Assembly (NCBI GenBank): GCA_007123785.1 | Contig: SLGL01000037.1 | Span: 1-6,476, forward strand | From: Balneolaceae bacterium | GTDB taxonomy: Bacteria; Bacteroidota; Rhodothermia; Balneolales; Balneolaceae | DNA: 6,476 nucleotides | Direction: 5' to 3' | In this document: positions 1 through 4,459 of the stretch, piece after piece | Numbering within the stretch: position 1 is the stretch's first letter | Layout of the letters: every line of letters begins with the position of its first letter | The notes under the pieces: generated by a model | Told to the model about the DNA's origin: nothing | The model's input: only the letters and a program-made list of their open reading frames with translations | Databases searched by the model: none | Position numbers and translations under genes: made by a program

Positions 1-696
1 ATATGTTTATCTGTTATTGCTTTTTTTATAACACCCCTGAGCTCGATGTACCAGCAACAGGTGGATGAACAATTTCGTGATGAAGTGGTAGCTATCAACG
101 AGAGAGTACTCGCTCTGCAGGATTCACTGAATGCAAGAGAAATTCAGTTAGAAGACCTGAAGAACTTTGTGCGATCCGTTCCCGACACCACGTTTGATGT
201 TGAAGTGTATACTGGCACAGAAGTTTCCATGAATTCAAGAATCAGTTTCAGCGGGCAGAGTGATGTGTCACCAGCACAAATGCTCACAAGAAATCATATT
301 ATGACCTCCTCACGGATAGAACGCACTGAAGAATTCCCTTCGTTTTTTCCAGTTGAAGGTCAGCTCACTCAAGAATTTTCTTCAGAGTTAGGTCATTTTG
401 GAATTGACATCGCTGCACGGGAAAACTCCGAATTCAAAGTGATAGCTGATGGGTCAGTGATGAACACAAAATGGACAATTAATTACGGTAATATCATTTA
501 TGTGCAACACGAAGGGGGCATTGTAAGTGTCTATAAGCATGCTGCAAGACTCTTTAAAGAGCCCGGAGATTATGTGCTTAAAGGTGATGTAATCGGATTG
601 GTTGGTGACCGCGGCCTTCTCAGTACAGGTTCCCATCTGCATATTGAAATTTGGAAGGATGGAATGCCTCAAAACCCTCTGATTTTCTTAAACTAA
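1..696 (+). CDS. M23-family (LytM-type) membrane-anchored metallopeptidase, 5' end outside window
   Basis: Predicted zinc endopeptidase of the M23/LytM family acting on peptidoglycan cross-bridges outside the inner membrane. The frame is open from base 1. An ATG at 46 exists, but the 15 codons before it encode a hydrophobic stretch (ICLSVIAFFITPLSS) that reads straight into the rest, so I take 46 as internal and the gene as 5'-truncated by the window. Numbering from that Met: residues 1-43 are a likely coiled coil (QQQVDEQF to FVRS), 44-100 a linker, and about 101-216 the LytM domain. Metal and catalytic residues are all visible: H117 and D121 in an HxxxD motif, H165 in VYKH, and H197/H199 in an HLH motif followed by IEIW. 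The protein therefore looks active rather than a degenerate LytM factor. It lies 156 nt upstream of a bactofilin, the classic partner of shape-determining M23 enzymes. The substrate bond is unknown. The family call is firm; the shape role is inferred. Confidence 0.9.
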   Translation: MCLSVIAFFITPLSSMYQQQVDEQFRDEVVAINERVLALQDSLNAREIQLEDLKNFVRSVPDTTFDVEVYTGTEVSMNSRISFSGQSDVSPAQMLTRNHIMTSSRIERTEEFPSFFPVEGQLTQEFSSELGHFGIDIAARENSEFKVIADGSVMNTKWTINYGNIIYVQHEGGIVSVYKHAARLFKEPGDYVLKGDVIGLVGDRGLLSTGSHLHIEIWKDGMPQNPLIFLN

Positions 697-741
697 CCTG
701 CATTATCCACCAGGAAATCAGACTTTGAATAATGCAGGTTA
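694..741 (+). terminator. Inverted repeat overlapping the peptidase stop codon, probable terminator or 3'-end hairpin
   Basis: A 13-bp perfect inverted repeat is formed by 694-706 (taacctgcattat) and 729-741 (ataatgcaggtta), with a 22-nt loop. The left arm begins with the TAA stop codon of the peptidase gene. No T-run follows the right arm, so it is not a textbook Rho-independent terminator. Hairpins without a clear T-tail are still plausible 3' ends or RNA-stabilising structures. Its position right at the gene end supports a role in separating the peptidase transcript from the bactofilin gene. Confidence 0.55.
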
Positions 742-833
742 ACAGAGATTTAAGAAGATTGTGCGAATAGCTAAAGTGCCATTTTCATTAATCTGCGAAA
801 AAGACTGTTTTCATTGTTTATATTTAAGTAAAT

Positions 834-839
834 TATAAT
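834..839 (+). promoter_or_regulatory. Candidate -10 element for bactofilin
   Basis: A perfect TATAAT sits in a very AT-rich stretch 13 nt before the bactofilin ATG. No good -35 hexamer is seen at 16-18 bp spacing; the closest sequence is a TTG at 814-816, too near. If used, transcription would begin around 845-847, giving an almost leaderless mRNA. Chance matches are common in such AT-rich DNA, so this is tentative. Confidence 0.35.
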
Positions 840-852
840 TCATCAGGTATTA

Positions 853-1383
853 ATGTTTAAAAATAAACCCACACCCACGGTGAACGATACATCTCAAAAA
901 CATCCTTCATTAAATGTTATCAGTGAAGGAACAAAAATCAAAGGTACAATTACATCGCAAGATGACATTAGAATTGTAGGCGAAATTGATGGTGAAGCTA
1001 TTTGCAAAGGCAAAATCATTGTAGGCCCTTCAGCTAAACTTGATGGTAATCTTACTTCAGTTGATGCTGATATTGCCGGCAGAGTTGAAGGAACCATTAA
1101 GGTATCAAATAAGCTGACTCTAAAAGAAACGGCATATGTTGGGGGCGACGTCTATGCCAAAGTTTTAGTTGTTGAGGAAAAAGCCACTCTAAATGGAAAT
1201 TGCAAGACAGGTTCAGACGCAAACAACTATAAGTCAGAAATTGATGAGAATATTAAGTCTAGTCCATTTGATAAGAAAGACAGTCTGAGCGATAAGTCAA
1301 ATAAAGATAGCGATTCCAGCAGTAGCAGCTCCTCTAAAGACAGTGATAAGTCATTCTATAATGACAAAATAAAAGTAAAATAG
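853..1383 (+). CDS. Bactofilin, polymer-forming cytoskeletal protein
   Basis: Bactofilins polymerise without nucleotides into filaments at the inner face of the cytoplasmic membrane and recruit cell-wall enzymes. The protein has 176 residues. The bactofilin core spans about residues 20-119 and shows the expected repeating short beta-strand pattern of a right-handed beta-helix, with glycine turns and alternating hydrophobics (GTKIKGTI, DIRIVGEIDG, KIIVGPSAKLDG, ADIAGRVEGTI, AYVGGDVYA). The N-terminus MFKNK resembles the short Met-Phe-basic membrane-targeting sequences described for other bactofilins, which is an inference. The C-terminal tail (120-176) is unlike the core: it is Ser/Asp/Lys-rich with a seven-serine run at 155-161, and is likely disordered. 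The start is ATG 853, with a weak AGG at 845-847. It lies between an M23 peptidase and the ATP synthase operon. The family is clear; the cellular role is inferred from neighbours. Confidence 0.93.
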   Translation: MFKNKPTPTVNDTSQKHPSLNVISEGTKIKGTITSQDDIRIVGEIDGEAICKGKIIVGPSAKLDGNLTSVDADIAGRVEGTIKVSNKLTLKETAYVGGDVYAKVLVVEEKATLNGNCKTGSDANNYKSEIDENIKSSPFDKKDSLSDKSNKDSDSSSSSSSKDSDKSFYNDKIKVK

Positions 1384-1401
1384 TCAAACTGTTTGCCTTT
1401 A

Positions 1402-1407
1402 TATAAT
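1402..1407 (+). promoter_or_regulatory. Candidate -10 element for the atp operon
   Basis: A second perfect TATAAT lies just after the bactofilin stop codon, 40 nt before the proposed atpZ start. It would give a transcript starting near 1413-1415 with a leader of about 34 nt that carries the hairpin at 1434-1470. I see no convincing -35 box 16-18 bp upstream, and the region is AT-rich, so the call is weak. Because no terminator is visible after the bactofilin, read-through from upstream is equally possible. Confidence 0.3.
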
Positions 1408-1433
1408 GTTAAAAACTACAAGCTGAAAAGAAT

Positions 1434-1470
1434 AGATATTTTTTAATACGACTAATCAAAAAAAATATCT
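1434..1470 (+). promoter_or_regulatory. AT-rich stem-loop surrounding the atpZ start region
   Basis: Bases 1434-1444 (agatatttttt) and 1460-1470 (aaaaaatatct) are perfectly complementary over 11 bp, with a 15-nt loop (1445-1459). The loop contains the proposed ACG start codon at 1448-1450. Only one of the 11 pairs is G-C, so the structure is of modest stability. It could expose or control the initiation site, or be a by-product of the T-run and A-run. A regulatory role is inference only. Confidence 0.35.
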
Positions 1471-1654
1471 TGAGTATCTTAGTTTGGGAGGAGAAATTGC
1501 AGTAGCTTTTTCTCTCCCAATACTACTTGGCTATTGGCTTGATGTTCGCTACAATACTTCTCCCTGGTTATTATTTTGTGGTGTTCTTTTGGGAATTGTT
1601 CTTATGATTGCCATTTTTGCAAGAATGATTCGGAATTTAAACAAGCCCGACTAA
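1448..1654 (+). CDS. atpZ: AtpZ-like small membrane protein (putative F0F1-ATPase subunit, ATPase_gene1 type), apparent non-canonical start
   Basis: A small membrane protein of the family found just upstream of many atp operons, annotated as putative F0F1-ATPase subunit or Ca2+/Mg2+ transporter. AtpZ with AtpI has been linked to Mg2+ or Ca2+ uptake supporting the ATP synthase. From ACG 1448 it has 68 residues. The body reads KKYLEYLSLGGEIAVAF, then SLPILLGYWLDVRYN, then TSPWLLFCGVLLGIV and a basic end RMIRNLNKPD. That gives two transmembrane helices (roughly residues 15-30 and 38-58) joined by the family-typical GYWLD...PW loop. The frame has a TAG at 1433-1435 and no ATG, GTG or TTG before TTG 1484, which would remove part of the conserved N-terminus. 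ACG followed by ACT AAT CAA is exactly what a mutated ATG start would look like. It could be a real ACG start, a weakened gene, or a base error. No Shine-Dalgarno is evident. The family call is good; the start is uncertain. Confidence 0.75.
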   Translation, partial: TTNQKKYLEYLSLGGEIAVAFSLPILLGYWLDVRYNTSPWLLFCGVLLGIVLMIAIFARMIRNLNKPD

Positions 1655-1684
1655 CTTGCCCCTGAGGATGGGTTTAAATTTCCC

Positions 1685-2035
1685 ATGAATATTCGCATTT
1701 CTACACTTTTTTTTGCTCTTCTCAACCTCATTGTTGCCTACCTGCTTTCAGAAGATGAAACTGTAGCATGGCTTATTGGATATTCACTGGGAATGTTAAC
1801 AGTGATAATTCATTTCATATCTACATTATTTACAAAGCATGCATCTGAAAAGCAATTTACCAACATTTACTTTCTCAGTCTGTTTATTCGTTTTCTGATT
1901 GTTTGTGCTATCTTTGTTGCAATTATGATTCTGACAAAAATTGACGAATTTGGCTTTACTGTTAGTTTTATAATTTCTTATATTTTCCATTCTGTAAACG
2001 AAGTGATTTTTCTAAATCGTAAATTGTCTAACTAA
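1685..2035 (+). CDS. AtpI-like four-helix membrane protein (ATP synthase subunit I family)
   Basis: A hydrophobic protein of 116 residues with four predicted transmembrane helices at about 4-21, 28-50, 61-84 and 88-108, followed by a short basic tail (NRKLSN). Length, topology and position between atpZ and atpB match the AtpI (subunit I) family, whose members assist c-ring assembly in some bacteria. The sequence is diverged, so identification leans on context. Polar residues inside or near helices that may be family features are H43, R69 and E106. The start at ATG 1685 is the first in-frame start after the atpZ stop; the 30-nt gap is in the same frame and has no other start codon. No strong Shine-Dalgarno is present. 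The gene ends 21 nt before atpB. Alternative: a lineage-specific hypothetical protein with the same role. Confidence 0.7.
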   Translation: MNIRISTLFFALLNLIVAYLLSEDETVAWLIGYSLGMLTVIIHFISTLFTKHASEKQFTNIYFLSLFIRFLIVCAIFVAIMILTKIDEFGFTVSFIISYIFHSVNEVIFLNRKLSN

Positions 2036-2056
2036 TTACTCACAGGTCATTTTAGC

Positions 2057-3106
2057 ATGAGCCAAATATTGCGTCGGGTAGCTGTCGCTATAATTCTTTT
2101 GCTGGTTGTTAATCCAACTGTAATAGCCGCTGACGCATCCGATGAACAAGAGAGTGAAATTGATGTAGTTGGGAAAGCAACCAACCACGACTATTTTGAA
2201 ATTCCATTCGGTAAGATTTATCTGCCCAGAATTCTTCTTGCTGACGGGCAGTGGTATTTTTACAGTTCCACTAACAGTGCGGTAGAATCAGGAGAGTTTG
2301 TTTTGGGTGAAGAGGGGCTGGTAAGAGCCGATGGTGTCCCCGTTCGCCTGGATATGTCCATCACATCTCATTTGATTTATCTGTGGTTTGGACTGTTGCT
2401 CACATTTTTTATTACCATCTGGGCAGGAAAAAGGTACAGGCATGGTGTTGGATCAAAAACCGAGCCAAAAGGAGCCTGGCAGAATACGTTTGAAGTCCTG
2501 TTTGTTTTTATTCGGGATGATATCGCTAAAGAATTTATACCTCACGGCAAGCATGAGAAGTATGTGCCGTATCTCTACAGTATTTTTATGCTGATCGCAT
2601 TTCTGAACTTGTTCGGCTTGCTGCCCTGGGGCGCGGCTGCAACAGCAAACCTTACAGTTACCGCAATTCTTGCAGGAATTACATTTGCACTCACACAGCT
2701 TGCCGGAACCAAAGATTACTGGGCGCACGTATTTATGTTTCCCGGGGTTCCAGGTTGGTCAAGATTTATTCTGACACCAGTAGAATTTTTAGGGCTTTTT
2801 ACCAAACCATTTGCGCTGGCCATACGTCTTTTTGCAAATATGCTCTCAGGCAAGATTATGATTGTGAGTATTCTGGGACTCATTTTTATTTTTTCAGATC
2901 TCTTCGGTGCAGCTATCGGAGTGGGGTCCGGGGTGTTCTGGGTATTGCTAACCGCAGCGCTCTATTTCCTTAAAGCGCTCGTAGCTCTTATACAAGCTTA
3001 TGTATTTACACTTCTTTCGGCCGTATTTATCGGTATGGCTGCAGAAGAACATCATCATCATGATGAATCGTCTGTAGCACAGACAAAAGAAGTAGAACTT
3101 CAATAA
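2057..3106 (+). CDS. atpB: ATP synthase Fo subunit a
   Basis: The stator half of the proton channel, in the cytoplasmic membrane against the c-ring. The protein has 349 residues, much longer than the E. coli form (271). The extra length is N-terminal: a signal peptide (RR at 6-7, hydrophobic 8-18, likely cleavage after VIA near residue 24) and an extra-cytoplasmic region up to about 103, followed by the usual membrane domain. The essential arginine is R257 in FALAIRLFANM (E. coli R210). N261, E243 (E. coli E196, same 14-residue spacing to the Arg) and Q313 (E. coli Q252) are also present. The GLLPW...TANLTVTA segment at 187-202 is typical. By offset, the positions of E. coli E219 and H245 are K266 and K306. 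The C-terminus has a four-histidine run (332-335). It starts 21 nt after the atpI-like gene with a CAGG at 2043-2046 as a weak ribosome site. Confidence 0.97.
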   Translation: MSQILRRVAVAIILLLVVNPTVIAADASDEQESEIDVVGKATNHDYFEIPFGKIYLPRILLADGQWYFYSSTNSAVESGEFVLGEEGLVRADGVPVRLDMSITSHLIYLWFGLLLTFFITIWAGKRYRHGVGSKTEPKGAWQNTFEVLFVFIRDDIAKEFIPHGKHEKYVPYLYSIFMLIAFLNLFGLLPWGAAATANLTVTAILAGITFALTQLAGTKDYWAHVFMFPGVPGWSRFILTPVEFLGLFTKPFALAIRLFANMLSGKIMIVSILGLIFIFSDLFGAAIGVGSGVFWVLLTAALYFLKALVALIQAYVFTLLSAVFIGMAAEEHHHHDESSVAQTKEVELQ

Positions 3107-3139
3107 CAACTAAAACCAACAAATCAAAAGGTAAATTTT

Positions 3140-3361
3140 ATGGGTTTTTTAGCAGCTGGCCTTGGAGCCGGAATCATTGCACTTGGAGCCGGAATCGGAA
3201 TCGGAATGATCGGTAAAAGTGCAACCGAAAGCATTGCAAGACAACCGGAAGCCGCAGGCGATATTCGTGGAGCCATGCTTCTTACAGCAGTATTTATCGA
3301 GGGTGTAGCATTGATCGGTGCTATTGTATGTCTTCTGCTGGCACTGGGTGTAGGCCAATAA
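3140..3361 (+). CDS. atpE: ATP synthase Fo subunit c (rotor ring proteolipid)
   Basis: A hairpin of two membrane helices that oligomerises into the proton-driven rotor ring. It has 73 residues, normal for the family. Helix 1 (about 3-26) carries the glycine-packing motif G16-x-G18-x-G20-x-G22. The polar loop has the conserved RQPE (34-37). Helix 2 (about 45-69) has the ion-carrying carboxylate E54 in VFIEGVALIG. Sodium-type c subunits need a Gln in helix 1 and Ser/Thr plus Tyr around the Glu. Here those positions are I21, G55-V56 and I59, so proton coupling is expected. The start is ATG 3140 with AAAAGG at 3126-3131 eight nt upstream. The gene lies 33 nt after atpB and 15 nt before atpF. Confidence 0.97.
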   Translation: MGFLAAGLGAGIIALGAGIGIGMIGKSATESIARQPEAAGDIRGAMLLTAVFIEGVALIGAIVCLLLALGVGQ

Positions 3362-3376
3362 AACAAGGAAAATAAA

Positions 3377-3895
3377 ATGCAATATTTCTTGGCAAATGGG
3401 GGGGCACTGCTCTCATTCGATACAGGCTTTGGTGTATGGGTATTAATATCTACCCTGTTATTTCTGTATCTGATGAACAAATATTTGGTTCCCCCCATTA
3501 ACAGCGCTTTAAAAGAGCGGGAAGAGCGGATTAAAGATTCTCTTGAATCTGCCGAAAAAGCTTTGGCGAAAGCAGAGAAGATCTCACAAGATAACGAGAA
3601 GGCTCTTAAAGAAGTTGAAATCAAAGCTCAGAAAATCAGAAAAGAGGCTTTGGAAGATGCAGAGGTTCTTCGGGTTGAGAAGATTGAAAAAGCGAAGAAA
3701 GATGCAGCAAAGATTCTTGAAGATGCACGGCAAACTATCGAGCAGGAAAAGAAACGTGCTCTGACTGAGCTTCGTAATGAAGTTGCAGAACTTGCCGTAC
3801 AATCAGCTTCACTTATCATTCAATCAGAGCTTGATAAAAAGAAAAACAAGAAACTGGTTGATTCTTTTATCAACGATTTATCTAAAAAGAATTAA
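3377..3895 (+). CDS. atpF: ATP synthase Fo subunit b (peripheral stalk)
   Basis: A dimeric stalk protein tying subunit a to the alpha/delta head so that the head does not rotate. It has 172 residues, close to the usual 156-170. A short N-terminal segment is followed by one membrane helix at about 19-37 (GVWVLISTLLFLYLMNKYL) and a PP hinge at 39-40. A long charged coiled coil from about 42 to 155 begins with the family-like KEREERI (46-52). The Lys-rich end (153-172) should contact delta. The start is ATG 3377 with AAGGA at 3365-3369, seven nt away. The early codons contain a run of seven G (3398-3404), a possible slippage or read-error site. The TAA stop is two nt before atpH, so translation is probably coupled. 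Confidence 0.96.
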   Translation: MQYFLANGGALLSFDTGFGVWVLISTLLFLYLMNKYLVPPINSALKEREERIKDSLESAEKALAKAEKISQDNEKALKEVEIKAQKIRKEALEDAEVLRVEKIEKAKKDAAKILEDARQTIEQEKKRALTELRNEVAELAVQSASLIIQSELDKKKNKKLVDSFINDLSKKN

Positions 3896-3897
3896 GA

Positions 3898-4443
3898 ATG
3901 GTAGCCAAGGCTGCAAGACGTTACGCAAATGCTTTTTTGATCACGGCTCTTGAAAAAGACAAACTCGAAAAGGCAAAAGAAGATATTCTGCTGATCCAAA
4001 ATACTCTGGATCAGTCTGCTGATTTGCGTCTGTTTCTCCGAAGCCCGATTGTAAGAAAAGAACAAAAAAAATCGGCCCTTGAGGCTATTTTCGAGAATAA
4101 AGTTAGTGAACTGTCGATTAATCTGCTCCATGTATTATCGGATAAGGGCAGAGAACCTCTTCTCGGAGATATCACCAGGCACTTTATAGAGTTATATAAC
4201 TATCATCACGGCATTATCGAAGTCCAGATAACCTCATCAGCCGGGCTGGATAATGAACAGCTTGAAAGGCTTGTAAAAAAGCTCGAATCGGTAACTGGAA
4301 AAAAAATAGAAGCCATCGTTTCTGTTGATGAAAACCTGATTGGCGGACTTACAGTTCGGATTGATGACACTGTGGTGGATGGTTCTGTTAAATTTAAATT
4401 AAATGAGCTGAAGGAAAGATTTACTTCGGCTGCAGTAGATTAA
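3898..4443 (+). CDS. atpH: ATP synthase F1 subunit delta (OSCP-like)
   Basis: The cap of the F1 head that links the alpha subunits to the b stalk. It has 181 residues, normal length. The N-terminal helical domain opens with RRYANAF (7-13), a family hallmark. The C-terminal domain carries the delta signature region around 144-163, with DENLIGG, LTVRIDD and VVDGSV. The start at ATG 3898 is two nt after the atpF stop. The ribosome site must lie within the last codons of atpF, which are A-rich (TCTAAAAAGAATTAAG) rather than a clear Shine-Dalgarno, so re-initiation from atpF is likely. It is followed by atpA after 16 nt. Confidence 0.96.
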   Translation: MVAKAARRYANAFLITALEKDKLEKAKEDILLIQNTLDQSADLRLFLRSPIVRKEQKKSALEAIFENKVSELSINLLHVLSDKGREPLLGDITRHFIELYNYHHGIIEVQITSSAGLDNEQLERLVKKLESVTGKKIEAIVSVDENLIGGLTVRIDDTVVDGSVKFKLNELKERFTSAAVD

Positions 4444-4459
4444 AAATTAGGATAATAGA

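Noticed and set aside
797..812. Possible small hairpin GAAAA...TTTTC upstream of the bactofilin
   Set aside because: Only five pairs, nearly all A-T, in AT-rich DNA; not distinguishable from chance.
1385..1395. Small palindrome CAAACTGTTTG after the bactofilin stop
   Set aside because: Only about four pairs can form around a three-base loop and no T-run follows directly, so it is not a credible terminator.
1406..1426. ATG 1406 as a start for atpZ, or as a leader peptide (MLKTTS then TGA)
   Set aside because: It is in the atpZ frame, but TGA 1424 and TAG 1433 separate it from the gene. A six-codon leader is possible, but no ribosome site or attenuator-like codon content supports it.
1652..1687. 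Possible atpZ-atpI fusion by stop read-through
   Set aside because: Both are in the same frame with no other stop between, but a plain TAA separates them and they are separate genes in this family. The shared frame is a one-in-three coincidence.
3050..3064. CAT trinucleotide repeat near the atpB end
   Set aside because: Only four units, encoding a His-rich tail as seen in many subunit a proteins. Too short to suggest a variable repeat.
3124..3624. Long open frame on the minus strand (166 codons)
   Set aside because: It lies antisense to atpE and the first half of atpF, both certain from motifs and ribosome sites. Its translation has no recognisable domain and arises from the codon pattern of the real genes.
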